In this document: positions 7,367-16,024 of the stretch, in pieces
Numbering within the stretch: position 1 is the stretch's first letter
Layout of the letters: each line of letters starts with the position of its first letter
Origin: Leucobacter sp. G161
Lineage (GTDB): Bacteria; Actinomycetota; Actinomycetes; Actinomycetales; Microbacteriaceae
Length of the DNA stretch: 64,000 nt
Assembly: GCF_001482305.1 (NCBI RefSeq)
Contig: NZ_LOHP01000047.1
Span: forward strand, 62,001 to 126,000
Direction: 5' to 3'
Made by a program: the position numbers and the translations under genes
Notes under the pieces: generated by a model
What the model was told of the DNA's origin: nothing
Databases searched by the model: none
The model's input: the letters and a program-made list of their open reading frames with translations, nothing else

Positions 7367-8317
7367 TCAGTCACCGTCCGTGTGTAACCGGGTGCGCAGG
7401 AAGGCGTACTGCCCCGCGAAGAACCCCCGCGACACGGAAGCCTGCGGCACGAACCCGTCAAACGCATGCCACGCCCCCGGAACTTCTACGAGTTCGCAGG
7501 TCACGCCAGCCGCACGAAGTCGCCTCGCGTAGTCCCGGCTCTCGCCGAGGAAGAGGTCGTTGGTCCCGACGCCGATCCATGTCGGCGCCACCCCTGCAAG
7601 GGAGGTCGCGCGGGCCGGCACTGCCAGGTCCGCGTCCGCGCCACCGAGATACGCCGCCCACGCGAAGTCATTGCTGCGGTGCTCCCACAGTCGAAAGTTG
7701 TGCTCGTTCCGGGGCCGCTCGGTCCGGTCGTCGAGCATCGGATACAGCAGGAGCTGCGCGGCAAGATCCGGATCGCCCTCGTCACGCATCCGCAACGCGA
7801 GCGCCGCAGCGAGCCCGCCGCCCGCGCTCGCCCCACCGATCGCGACCCGTCCCGGGTCGATCCCGGGGAGCGCACGCAGCGCACGCACCCCCGCGAGACA
7901 GTCGTCGAGTGCCGCGGGGTAGGGATATTCAGGGGCCTTACGGTACGAGACCGCTGCCACCACCGCGCCCGTCGCCTCCGCCATCTCGGTGCAGCGCTCA
8001 CGGTCCTGCTGCACGTCGCCGGCAACGTAGCCGCCGCCGTGAATCCAGAACACCGCCGGCTGCAACTCCGTGCGGGGTACGCTCGGCCAAAACAGGGTGA
8101 GGCTTGCCGTCGGCGAGACGCGCACCGGCGTCGGACCGCGCCGCGAGAAGCCACGCAGTGCCCGCGTGATGACACGCTGCGGGCGGAGGGTCCAACGGTT
8201 GGTCAGGTGGCGAGGCAACCACCGCGCTGCGGCGGCGAGCTCGGGGTGGATCGGAATCGCCGAAACCCGTTGAGGCGCGGCGGCGCTCTCCTGCGGGTCG
8301 AGATCGACCTCCGTCAT
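7367..8317 (-). CDS. alpha/beta hydrolase, HSL (GDXG) esterase family
   Basis: 316 residues. The oxyanion-hole motif HGGGYVAG (about residue 95) and the nucleophile elbow GGASAGGG (about 163-170, Ser nucleophile) are both present. GTNDLF near 255 supplies the Asp and PGAWHAFD near 283 the His. This is the hormone-sensitive-lipase-type esterase fold, acting on short-chain esters in the cytoplasm. There is no signal peptide. It follows the TetR gene at 8408-8986 on the same strand, 90 nt apart, so the two may share control. Confidence 0.9.
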   Translation of the reverse strand: MTEVDLDPQESAAAPQRVSAIPIHPELAAAARWLPRHLTNRWTLRPQRVITRALRGFSRRGPTPVRVSPTASLTLFWPSVPRTELQPAVFWIHGGGYVAGDVQQDRERCTEMAEATGAVVAAVSYRKAPEYPYPAALDDCLAGVRALRALPGIDPGRVAIGGASAGGGLAAALALRMRDEGDPDLAAQLLLYPMLDDRTERPRNEHNFRLWEHRSNDFAWAAYLGGADADLAVPARATSLAGVAPTWIGVGTNDLFLGESRDYARRLRAAGVTCELVEVPGAWHAFDGFVPQASVSRGFFAGQYAFLRTRLHTDGD

Positions 8318-8407
8318 GAGCGCCTCCAGCGACGGTCAGGCAACACCTTCGAGCACTCCCATTCTTCACTGGGGCGCCGGTGAGCGCAACGGCCCGCAGC
8401 TCCACCC

Positions 8408-8986
8408 CTAGTTCTGCACACCCGCAGCGATGCGCTCGCGCACCTCGTCGAGATAGATCCGCAGCGCCCGTTCCGCCCACTGTGGCGTGCACTCATCGCG
8501 CACCACAACGTGGAGCGTCAGCCCGTCTACAAAGGCGTGCAGCTGGTCCACAAGATCCTCCGACGACGAACCTAGCCAGGCCGCCACGTCGTGACACACT
8601 GTGCGAATATACGCGTTCGCACGCGCCCGTACGGGCTGGAGATCAACGTCCGCAACCGCTGCCATTTCGAGGGCAAGCCAGACGATCGCTTCCGTGTGTT
8701 TTTCGCCGTCCACTGGCATGAGTTCGAGCAGGGCGTTCTCGCCCCAGTGCGCATCCTCGGGGAGCGCGACAACGCGCTCCTGCAGACGTTCGAGCACCGC
8801 CGAAATCGCGCGCTCCCTAACACTGCTCTGCGTGGGGAACGAATAACGCAGCGAGCTGGGCGCCAGATCGGCCTCTTTCGCCACACTGCGCACGGTGAGC
8901 GCCGTCATCCCTTCGCGGGCAATCACCCGCCAGGAAGCCTCAACGACCGCTCGGTCTCGGGCCTCGTGATCGAGCTGTCTCGCCAT
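8408..8986 (-). CDS. TetR family transcriptional regulator
   Basis: 192 residues from ATG at 8986. The N-terminal HTH (about 10-55: VVEASWRVIAREGMTALTVRSVAKEADLAPSSLRYSF) is typical TetR. The C-terminal domain (WLALEMAAVADVDLQPVR, YLDEVRERIAAG) is a small-ligand-binding helical bundle. It is divergent from the NCS1 permease and nitrilase genes. Two palindromes in the shared intergenic region are likely its operators, so it probably represses that operon and itself until its ligand is present. Confidence 0.92.
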   Translation of the reverse strand: MARQLDHEARDRAVVEASWRVIAREGMTALTVRSVAKEADLAPSSLRYSFPTQSSVRERAISAVLERLQERVVALPEDAHWGENALLELMPVDGEKHTEAIVWLALEMAAVADVDLQPVRARANAYIRTVCHDVAAWLGSSSEDLVDQLHAFVDGLTLHVVVRDECTPQWAERALRIYLDEVRERIAAGVQN

Positions 8987-8998
8987 GGCTTTATTCTC

Positions 8999-9037
8999 GC
9001 ACAGCTGTGCTACTATCTCAATTCGCACAAGTGTGCG
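8999..9037. promoter_or_regulatory. two palindromic operators for the TetR gene and permease-nitrilase operon
   Basis: GCACAGCTGTGC at 8999-9010 is a perfect palindrome, and CGCACAAGTGTGCG at 9024-9037 is a palindrome with a 2-nt centre. They share the half-site CGCACA, and their centres are 26 bp apart. Both lie between the divergent starts at 8986 and 9080. Pairs of such sites are typical for TetR repressors; assignment to this regulator is inferred from position. Confidence 0.75.
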
Positions 9038-9079
9038 ACTATTCAAGTGGGGTGTCCCACACCGGCCGAGAGGACAACG

Positions 9080-10504
9080 ATGTCAACACCAGCAACACCA
9101 CCAACAATCGAGACGAGGTCGATCGACTACGTCCCGCGAGCCGAACGCCGCGGCAAAGTCTGGCATCAAGGCCCGTTCTGGTTCACCGGCAACTTCGTCA
9201 TCCTCACCATGCTCGTTGGCTTCACCGGCCCGAGCATGGGCCTCAGCGTCCCCTGGACCGTCCTCGCCATCGTTCTCGGCGCAGGATCGGGCACATTCTT
9301 TATGGCGTTCCACGCCAATCAGGGCCCGCGCATGGGCCTGCCGCAAATGATCCAGTCACGCGCCCAGTTCGGATCACGCGGCGCGATCATCCCCTTCATC
9401 GCAACCGTGTTTGTCTACGTCGGTTTCATGGTGTTCGACACCATCATCGGCACTCAAGGGATCCAGACCGTCGCTCCCGGCGGCGAATTCTTCTGGTATC
9501 CGGTACTCATCATCGTCTCAATCGTGATCGCGATCGTCGGGCATGACCTGCTCCACATCGTGCAGCGGTGGCTCACCTATGTTCTCATCGTGGTGTTCGG
9601 AATCGTCACCGTGCTCGCAATCTTCGTGCTCCCGACGGCCGCGGGAGCTCCGGGTCTCAGCGCGGGGTGGGACACCGCCGGATTCTTCGTGCAGCTCTCG
9701 CTCGCGGCAGGCTTCAACCTCAGCTACTCCGTCTACGTATCCGATTACTCCCGCTACCTGCCCGAGAATGCGCCCGCCGGCAAACTCATCGGCTGGACCT
9801 ACGCCGGCGCAGCTGGCTCAGCGATCTGGCTCATGTCGCTCGGGGCAGTCCTCAGCAGCAAGATTCCCAACGTCGACGGTATCCCAGCGCTCCAGCAGAC
9901 CGGCGATCTGCTGTTTCCAGGTTTTGGCACCGTTGTTGTGCTTGTCGGCTCAGTCGCGCTCATCACGATCATGGGAGTCAACGCCTACGGCGCCATGCTC
10001 ACGGGCATCAGCGCTGTCGATGGCTTCAAGCGGATGCGTCCGACCGTCACCCTGCGCGTCGTGAGCCTCACGATTGTCGGTCTCCTCACCCTCATCGTCG
10101 CGCTGTCGATTCCCGACGACTACCTCGACAGCTTCAATTCCTTCGTCACCCTCATGCTGTACTTCCTCGTGCCTTGGACCGCAGTGAACCTTGTCGACTT
10201 CTATCTCGTTCGGCATGGCCGCTACGCGATCACCGAGATCTTCAACCCGAATGGTGTGTACGGCCGCTGGGCATGGCGCGGGCTCGTGTCGTACGCGGCA
10301 GGATTCATCGTCGCTATCCCATTCTTCTCGCTGCCCGTGTACACCGGCCCTGTCGCTCAGGCGCTCGGCGGGGCAGATCTCTCATTCGTTCCGGCGATCA
10401 TCGTTTCCGGCGGCCTGTACTACGTCCTCACACGGAGCCAAGACCGCTCGGGCGAGGAAGCAGCGATCGTGCGCAGCGAACGCACACTCGAGGGCGGTCA
10501 CTAG
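9080..10504 (+). CDS. NCS1 family (purine-cytosine permease-like) transporter
   Basis: 474 residues from ATG at 9080, preceded by GAGAGGAC. About 12 hydrophobic helices are seen, with NCS1 features: FWFTGNFVILTMLVGFTGP in TM1, GAGSGTFFMAFHANQGPRMGLPQM around TM2-3, SYSVYVSDYSRYLP near residue 222, and PWTAVNLVDFYLVRHGRY near 370. NCS1 proteins carry nucleobases, hydantoins, allantoin, thiamine or related amides by cation symport. Here the gene is 77 nt upstream of a nitrilase and opposite a TetR gene, suggesting import of that enzyme's substrate. Confidence 0.92.
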   Translation: MSTPATPPTIETRSIDYVPRAERRGKVWHQGPFWFTGNFVILTMLVGFTGPSMGLSVPWTVLAIVLGAGSGTFFMAFHANQGPRMGLPQMIQSRAQFGSRGAIIPFIATVFVYVGFMVFDTIIGTQGIQTVAPGGEFFWYPVLIIVSIVIAIVGHDLLHIVQRWLTYVLIVVFGIVTVLAIFVLPTAAGAPGLSAGWDTAGFFVQLSLAAGFNLSYSVYVSDYSRYLPENAPAGKLIGWTYAGAAGSAIWLMSLGAVLSSKIPNVDGIPALQQTGDLLFPGFGTVVVLVGSVALITIMGVNAYGAMLTGISAVDGFKRMRPTVTLRVVSLTIVGLLTLIVALSIPDDYLDSFNSFVTLMLYFLVPWTAVNLVDFYLVRHGRYAITEIFNPNGVYGRWAWRGLVSYAAGFIVAIPFFSLPVYTGPVAQALGGADLSFVPAIIVSGGLYYVLTRSQDRSGEEAAIVRSERTLEGGH

Positions 10505-10581
10505 CCCCGTCACGTACCACACCGTCCCAGATCCACCCGCCCAACTGGCCTTCAACCAACCACCCCATGCAAGGAGACCCG

Positions 10582-11547
10582 GTGACGCTTCACACCGTTG
10601 CAATCATTCAGTACCCGCCTGCGGTCCTCGACCTCGCGGCCTCGCTCTCGCGTGCCGTCGATCACGTGACCGAGGCGGCCGACGCCGGTGCGAAGCTCAT
10701 CGTGTTTCCCGAAACATGGTTGACGTGCTACCCGGCCTGGGCCTTTGGCATGGCCGGGTGGGATGACGCCACAGCTCGCCACTGGCACGCGCGCCTCCTT
10801 GCGGAGAGCCCCGTGCTTGGCGCCCCTACAGACGCCGAAGATGCGCTCGGTGCTCTCCGTGCTGTTGCAGCCAACCGACAGGTGACAGTGGTGATGGGCC
10901 TGAACGAGCGTGCCCCGCGAGGGGGCACGCTCTACAACAGCCTTGTGACGATCGGCCCGGACGGCTCAACGCTCAACGTCCACCGGAAGCTGGTCCCCAC
11001 CCACTCCGAGCGAATCATTTGGGGAGCAGGTGACGCGGCAGGACTTCGTGCTGTCGATACCCCCGTCGGTCGGCTTGGCGGGCTCGTGTGCTGGGAGCAT
11101 TGGATGCCGCTCGCCCGGCAGACGCTGCACGCAAGCGGCGAGCAAATCCACGTCGCGGCATGGCCAGAGACCAGCGAGATCCACCTCATCGCGGCGCGGA
11201 GCTACGCATTCGAAGGCCGATGCTTCGTGCTGTCAGCCGGACTATTCCTCGCCGTCGAAGACATCCCCGAAGCGCTTCGCGAAGCGTTCCGTATCGGCGT
11301 CGGCCCGAACGCGCCCGCCACCGGGCTGCTCTTCGACGGAGGCTCCTCAGTCATCGGCCCCGACGGGAACTGGGTCGTAGAGCCTGTCCGGGGTACGCCG
11401 GGCATCGTCCTCGCACGTATCGACCTGAGCGCCGTGGATCGCGCACACCACGATTTGGATGTCGTCGGTCACTCTGCGCGAAACGACGTGTTCGAGCTTC
11501 GGGTCGACGCCCGCCGGCGCGAGGGCGTGATTCTGCGCGAGGACTAG
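10582..11547 (+). CDS. nitrilase (carbon-nitrogen hydrolase)
   Basis: 321 residues from GTG at 10582, which has AAGGAG 5 nt upstream; the ATG at 10567 would place that ribosome site inside the gene. The catalytic triad is visible: Glu44 in VFPETW, Lys136 in HRKLVPTH, and Cys170 in LVCWEHWMP. CWEHWMPLAR is the branch-1 (true nitrilase) signature rather than the amidase type. The enzyme converts a nitrile to a carboxylate and ammonia. It forms an operon with the NCS1 permease. Aliphatic, aromatic and cyano-substituted natural products are all possible substrates. Confidence 0.92.
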   Translation: MTLHTVAIIQYPPAVLDLAASLSRAVDHVTEAADAGAKLIVFPETWLTCYPAWAFGMAGWDDATARHWHARLLAESPVLGAPTDAEDALGALRAVAANRQVTVVMGLNERAPRGGTLYNSLVTIGPDGSTLNVHRKLVPTHSERIIWGAGDAAGLRAVDTPVGRLGGLVCWEHWMPLARQTLHASGEQIHVAAWPETSEIHLIAARSYAFEGRCFVLSAGLFLAVEDIPEALREAFRIGVGPNAPATGLLFDGGSSVIGPDGNWVVEPVRGTPGIVLARIDLSAVDRAHHDLDVVGHSARNDVFELRVDARRREGVILRED

Positions 11548-11587
11548 CGCTCTGCCCCGCCCGCGCGATCGGCTGGACTGCGGAACG

Positions 11588-12244
11588 CTATCCGAGCGCG
11601 CCGAGCCGGTAGCCGCGGCCGCGCACGGTCTCGATGAGATCCTTGTCGGTCTTCCGCCGGAGGTAGTGCACGTAGGTCTCGACGGTCGTCTCGCTCTCCC
11701 CCTGGGCGAACACGCGCGCGAGGAGTTCCTCACGGGAGAACGTGCGCCCCGGCTCTGCGGCGAGCGCCGCGAGCAGGGCGGTCTCGGTGCCGGTGAGGAG
11801 CACGCTGCCCGCGTAGGGCGATTGGATGCGTTGGTCTTCGGGCGAGAATTCCCAGCCGCCAATGTCGTAGCGCGGCCCACCGCCGTCGTAGCGCCGGGTG
11901 AGGGCGCGAAGCCTGGCATTGAGCTCCTCAAATTCGAAGGGCTTCACCAGGTAGTCGTTCGCGCCGGCGTCGAGGCCTTCGACTTTGTCGTGCAGTTCGC
12001 CGAGCGCGGTGAGGACGAGGATCGGTGTCTCGATCCGCCGGCTCCGCAGCTCGCGGATCCACGTCTCGCCGCTCACGCCCGGCAGCCCTCGGTCGACGAT
12101 CATGACGTCCACGTGCCGCGCAGCGATCGCCTCGGCGGCTACCTCGGCGCTGGGCACGAGTTCGACCTCCCACTCGGCCGAGAGCACGTCGCGCATGATC
12201 GGGCCGAGACGCGGATCGTCTTCGACGATGAGGAGTCGCAGCAT
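11588..12244 (-). CDS. OmpR/PhoB-type response regulator
   Basis: 218 residues. The receiver domain (1-115) has the acidic pair ED at 8-9, the phospho-acceptor Asp51 in VMIVDRGLPG, Thr near 79 (LVLTAL) and the Lys of YLVKPFEF. The winged helix (about 125-215) includes LTGTETALLAALAAEPGRTFSREELL and TVETYVHYLRRKTD. Its start overlaps the stop of the kinase gene by one base (TGATG). It is the DNA-binding half of a two-component pair. The target genes are not evident from the sequence. Confidence 0.94.
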   Translation of the reverse strand: MLRLLIVEDDPRLGPIMRDVLSAEWEVELVPSAEVAAEAIAARHVDVMIVDRGLPGVSGETWIRELRSRRIETPILVLTALGELHDKVEGLDAGANDYLVKPFEFEELNARLRALTRRYDGGGPRYDIGGWEFSPEDQRIQSPYAGSVLLTGTETALLAALAAEPGRTFSREELLARVFAQGESETTVETYVHYLRRKTDKDLIETVRGRGYRLGALG

Positions 12245-13254
12245 CAGCGCGCCTCCCCGGCGTCTGCGACGGGCAGCACGAGTTCAAACTCGGTGCCGTC
12301 GGGTGCGGAGCTGACGACGCGCACCTCCCCGCCGTGCGCAGCGCAGAGTTCGCGCACGAGGGCGAGACCGATCCCGCGGCTCGTGCGCGACGCGCCTCGC
12401 TGCGTCTGCGGTGGCGTGCCCTGCGCGAAGCGGTCGAAGATGCGCTCGGGGGTGATCCCTTGGATCCCGCTCCCCTGGTCGCGCACGGTCACCAGCGCTG
12501 CTCCGTCTCGGGTGGACCCAACGATCGAGACGGCGCTTCCCTCGGGTGAGTGGTCAATTGCGTTATCGACGAGCGCAACGAGGCAGCGCCGCAACACGCT
12601 CGCGGGGACCGCGACCGACACGGCCTCGCTCTCGTGGGTGACGGTCACCCCGAACTGTCGGGCAACACCACCGAGATCCTGCGCGACACCGGCCACCGTG
12701 TCCGCGAGCGCCGCGGTCCCCTCGCGAGGCGCGCCCCCGGAGGCCGACGTGAGCATCGCGTCGATCACCTCGGCCATGATCCGCGCGTCCTGTCGCAGCT
12801 CTGCGAGCACCCGCTGGCGCGAGTCTCCCGCAGGCGTGAGCGCCGCGAGTTGCTGGGCGCGGGCGTCAATCACCGCGAGCGGCGTGCGCAGTTCGTGGCT
12901 CACGTCCGCGACAAAGCGACGCTGTAGCCGGAACGCCTCATCGAGCGGGTACACCGCACGCCTGGCGATGAGCCTGGCCGCGAGGCCCGCGCAGATGACG
13001 GCGCCCGTGGCGAGCAGTGCCGTCGCGAGAATGAGCTCGCCGGGGTCGAGCCGCACTTCGATTTCACGTGGCTGCGGCTGCTTGTTTGCTTCGCCCGGGG
13101 TGGTCTGCCACAGTACGAACGCGAGGATCACCGCCCCGCCGATCACCACGAGCGCCGCGCAGACGGCCATGACCTGCCACCCGATCTTCGAAGCCGACCG
13201 GCGATAGGCCAGCTCGTCGGGCAACGGGTGGGAACGTCCGCGAGATTGTGCCAT
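12244..13254 (-). CDS. membrane sensor histidine kinase
   Basis: 336 residues from ATG at 13254, which has AAGGAGG upstream. Two membrane helices (about 24-48 and 74-96) bracket a short ~25-residue outer loop. HisKA holds His120 in VADVSHELRTPL. The N box is LVALVDNAIDHSPEG, and the G boxes are VRDQGSGI and GIGLALVREL. The small outer loop suggests an intramembrane sensor or a signal passed by a partner protein. It is co-transcribed with its response regulator and lies beside ftsW, which may point to a cell-wall signal (inference). Confidence 0.93.
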   Translation of the reverse strand: MAQSRGRSHPLPDELAYRRSASKIGWQVMAVCAALVVIGGAVILAFVLWQTTPGEANKQPQPREIEVRLDPGELILATALLATGAVICAGLAARLIARRAVYPLDEAFRLQRRFVADVSHELRTPLAVIDARAQQLAALTPAGDSRQRVLAELRQDARIMAEVIDAMLTSASGGAPREGTAALADTVAGVAQDLGGVARQFGVTVTHESEAVSVAVPASVLRRCLVALVDNAIDHSPEGSAVSIVGSTRDGAALVTVRDQGSGIQGITPERIFDRFAQGTPPQTQRGASRTSRGIGLALVRELCAAHGGEVRVVSSAPDGTEFELVLPVADAGEAR

Positions 13255-13336
13255 CTCAAGCCTCCTTGTTCCGAGCCCGTCCAACGACCCCGCGTACCAG
13301 TGTTGTCTCCACTGTCGCACGATTCCACCGCCCCGG

Positions 13337-14545
13337 CTACGCAACCGCGACACGACCTTCCGCGAGTTCCGCCGTTGCTGCCTCCCGAACGCACGCGAGT
13401 ACAACACCCATCGCGATGAGCAGCGACAGCAGGGACGTGCCGCCCGCGGAAATGAACGGCAGCGGCACCCCGAGCACCGGGATAAACCCGAGCACGACCG
13501 CGATGTTCGCGATCATCTGGCCGGTAATCCAGACGGTCATGCCGCCGAGCACCGAGCGCGCGAACGGGGTCTGGCAGTACGCCATGAGTCCCATCAGCAC
13601 GACAGCAAGCACGACGAATGCGAGAATCACGGTCATCGCACCGATGAACCCGAGCTCTTCCCCGAGGATCGCGAACACGAAATCGTTCTCCGCTTCGGGG
13701 AGCCAGTGCCACTTCGCCGTCGAGTTGCCGACACCCACCCCCAACAGGCCCCCGTTCGCGAGCGCCCAGAATCCGTTGAGCGTCTGCCAGCATCCGGCGT
13801 ATGCGTGCTCCGCATCGGCAAGACAGTCAACCTCAAAGAAGTGCATGATGCGCACCACCCGGTTGGGCTTCATGAGCGTCATCGTGGCGATCCCGATCGC
13901 TGCAACGCCGGCGATGCCTGCGAGGATCCGCAACCGCACCTGCGAGAAGTAGAGGCACCCGAACACGAGCAGCGCAAGGATGACGAGCGTGCCGAGATCG
14001 CCGCCGAGGATGTTAATGAACATCGACGCCGCAACCACCGGAAGAATTGGCACGACAACGTGCATCCAGTTGTCGAGCAGCCGCCACTTGGTCGCGATCA
14101 CCGACGACACCCAGACGAGCAGCACACACTTCATGAACTCGGCTGGCTGCATCGAAATCGGCCCGAGACGCAACCAGTTGCGGTTGCCTCCCGCTTCGTA
14201 TCCGAGCGGCGAGTAAACGAGTACCTGCAGCACAAACCCGATGAGCAGCAGCAGCCAGGAGTAGCGCCGCAGCAGCGCCGTCGGCACCCGACTCACCCCA
14301 AACATCAGGCCGATCCCGAGCATCGCGTAGCCTCCCTGCCGCAGCACGCCCTCGAGCGGGTGCCGCCCAGCCGAAATCGCGACGACCTGGCTCGCGGACT
14401 GCACCATGAGCACGCCCACCGCGACGAGCAGCAGCACGACACTGAGCAGCACAATCGTGAGCCGCCGGAGCCGCCCGGGCTGCGTCGGGACTACCGGAGC
14501 CCGCTTCCCCGACTCCGCTCCGAGGAACACCGTCTGCTGTCGCAC
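13337..14545 (-). CDS. ftsW: FtsW/RodA/SpoVE (SEDS) family protein
   Basis: 402 residues from GTG at 14545. Ten membrane helices are seen. SEDS signatures are GNRNWLRLGPISMQPAEFMK (about 121-140), GGDLGTLVILALL, GLLGVGVGNSTAKWHWLPEAENDFVFAILGEELG and PLPFISAGGTSLLSLLIAMG near the end. SEDS proteins polymerise lipid II into glycan strands with a class B PBP. Length and C-terminus fit FtsW or RodA; the locus has no ftsZ/mur neighbours, so an extra, non-dcw copy is likely. It lies 13 nt downstream of the LCP gene, in the same operon. Confidence 0.9.
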   Translation of the reverse strand: MRQQTVFLGAESGKRAPVVPTQPGRLRRLTIVLLSVVLLLVAVGVLMVQSASQVVAISAGRHPLEGVLRQGGYAMLGIGLMFGVSRVPTALLRRYSWLLLLIGFVLQVLVYSPLGYEAGGNRNWLRLGPISMQPAEFMKCVLLVWVSSVIATKWRLLDNWMHVVVPILPVVAASMFINILGGDLGTLVILALLVFGCLYFSQVRLRILAGIAGVAAIGIATMTLMKPNRVVRIMHFFEVDCLADAEHAYAGCWQTLNGFWALANGGLLGVGVGNSTAKWHWLPEAENDFVFAILGEELGFIGAMTVILAFVVLAVVLMGLMAYCQTPFARSVLGGMTVWITGQMIANIAVVLGFIPVLGVPLPFISAGGTSLLSLLIAMGVVLACVREAATAELAEGRVAVA

Positions 14546-14558
14546 TGCGTCGTCACGC

Positions 14559-15896
14559 TCAATTCACGCAGGGGATGGATCCCGCCTGAATGGGTTCCTC
14601 CCAGGAGTCATAGCGTGCGGTGCCAGGCAGCTGCGCGCTCTCGTCGGTCTCGTCGACTGCCTCGGGTGCTGCGGCATCGGCGTCCGCTTCGTTCCACTCG
14701 CCCGCGGCCTCGTCGCCCGTTGCCTCGGCACCGGCACCGTCCTCCTCGGGGGCATCGAAGTAGCTGCCGTCGAGCACCGACGCGACGATGCCCTGGATCT
14801 CCTCGACATCGACGATGTTCACCTCCGCACCGTCAACCGTTTCGAAGTCGATGATGGGCAGGGTGATGAAGTGCGCGCCGGTCTGCGACACCTCGTGGGC
14901 GATCCGCATGAACCCGAGCACGTCAAAGTCGGCGTCGAGAGCGACGTGCTTCTGCGTCACGTCGACGAGGGACCACACCGTTTTCGGGTTCATCAGGGTG
15001 CTCTTCTGCCGAAGCTTGTCGGCAAGCGAACCCAGGAACGCCTGCTGGCGCCTCGACCGGTCGAGGTCGGTGAGGAACGGCCCGTCGAAGCCGGTGTCGC
15101 GCCGCTGCCGCACGAAGCTCATCGCCTGCTGAGCGTCAATCTCCTGCACGCCGGCATCAAAATCCGCACCCGAATAGGTGTCCTGAGTCGCCTGGTTCAG
15201 GCACACCGTGACCGGTGCGACGGCCTGAGTGACGTGATAAAACCCACCCATCGTCATCTCCACGAAGTGGTCGATGCGCACGTCGCCGAGAAAATGGGAG
15301 ACGGTCTCGATCTGGGCCTGCCTGCCCGCAGCGCGAGCCTGCTGGTAGATCTCCTGGTCTGTCAGCTCGCCCTCGTTCTGCCACACAAGTTCATTGAGCT
15401 GTTCCTGCATCGCCAGGCCATACGCCTCTTTGATCTTCGAATACCCCACGCCGAGTGGTGCCCCTGGGATCTCGACGTAGTCGTCGCGCGGAATCGAGAT
15501 GCCGACGGTCTTCGAGCGGTCCTCGGGAATGTGCAGCAGCATGAGCACATTCGCGTTGTACCCTCCGTCGTCCGCACCACCGGCATGGAGCGCCTCATAC
15601 ACCCCGTCTGGCAGTGGGTTTCCGTTCTGATCGACGCGGCTATCCATCCCCATAATCAAGATGTTCTGTTCCCCGGGGTCCGCGGCCACGATGTGCTCGA
15701 CCTGCGGCAGCACAAAGTCCGAGCGGACGATACCGTCGTTCACCGTGTGGAACGCAAACGCCAGAGCGGCCGCGCTCAGGCCCAGCACCACCACAACCGT
15801 GCTCGCGATAACGAGCGTCAGGCGTTTGCGACGGCGCCGACTCATGCGAGGCCGGCCCGTCGGTGCCGGGTTCTCGGGGATCGGGGTGTTGCGCAT
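14559..15896 (-). CDS. LCP (LytR-CpsA-Psr) family cell-wall glycopolymer ligase
   Basis: 445 residues. A basic cytoplasmic start (MSRRRRKR at 18-25) and one membrane helix (about 27-49) are followed by the LCP domain: NILIMGMDSR, YNANVLMLLHI, VGISIPRDDYVEIPG, HFVEMTMGGFYHV, FVRQRRDT and DLDRSRRQQAFL. These hold the Arg and Asp residues that bind the polyprenyl pyrophosphate. It transfers teichoic-acid-like or other glycopolymers from a lipid carrier to peptidoglycan outside the cell. The C-terminal 80 residues are acidic and low-complexity. It is paired with ftsW downstream. Confidence 0.92.
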   Translation of the reverse strand: MRNTPIPENPAPTGRPRMSRRRRKRLTLVIASTVVVVLGLSAAALAFAFHTVNDGIVRSDFVLPQVEHIVAADPGEQNILIMGMDSRVDQNGNPLPDGVYEALHAGGADDGGYNANVLMLLHIPEDRSKTVGISIPRDDYVEIPGAPLGVGYSKIKEAYGLAMQEQLNELVWQNEGELTDQEIYQQARAAGRQAQIETVSHFLGDVRIDHFVEMTMGGFYHVTQAVAPVTVCLNQATQDTYSGADFDAGVQEIDAQQAMSFVRQRRDTGFDGPFLTDLDRSRRQQAFLGSLADKLRQKSTLMNPKTVWSLVDVTQKHVALDADFDVLGFMRIAHEVSQTGAHFITLPIIDFETVDGAEVNIVDVEEIQGIVASVLDGSYFDAPEEDGAGAEATGDEAAGEWNEADADAAAPEAVDETDESAQLPGTARYDSWEEPIQAGSIPCVN

Positions 15897-16024
15897 AGCG
15901 GTCTTCCATTCGTTGCTGCGGTGACGGACACGATCGTTCTAGGTTCTCGCGGTCGCACCAAGGAAGCTCCAAGGAATCGGCGGGCGCGCGTCGCGCCTCA
16001 CGACGCGATGTACAGTGAGGTCTG

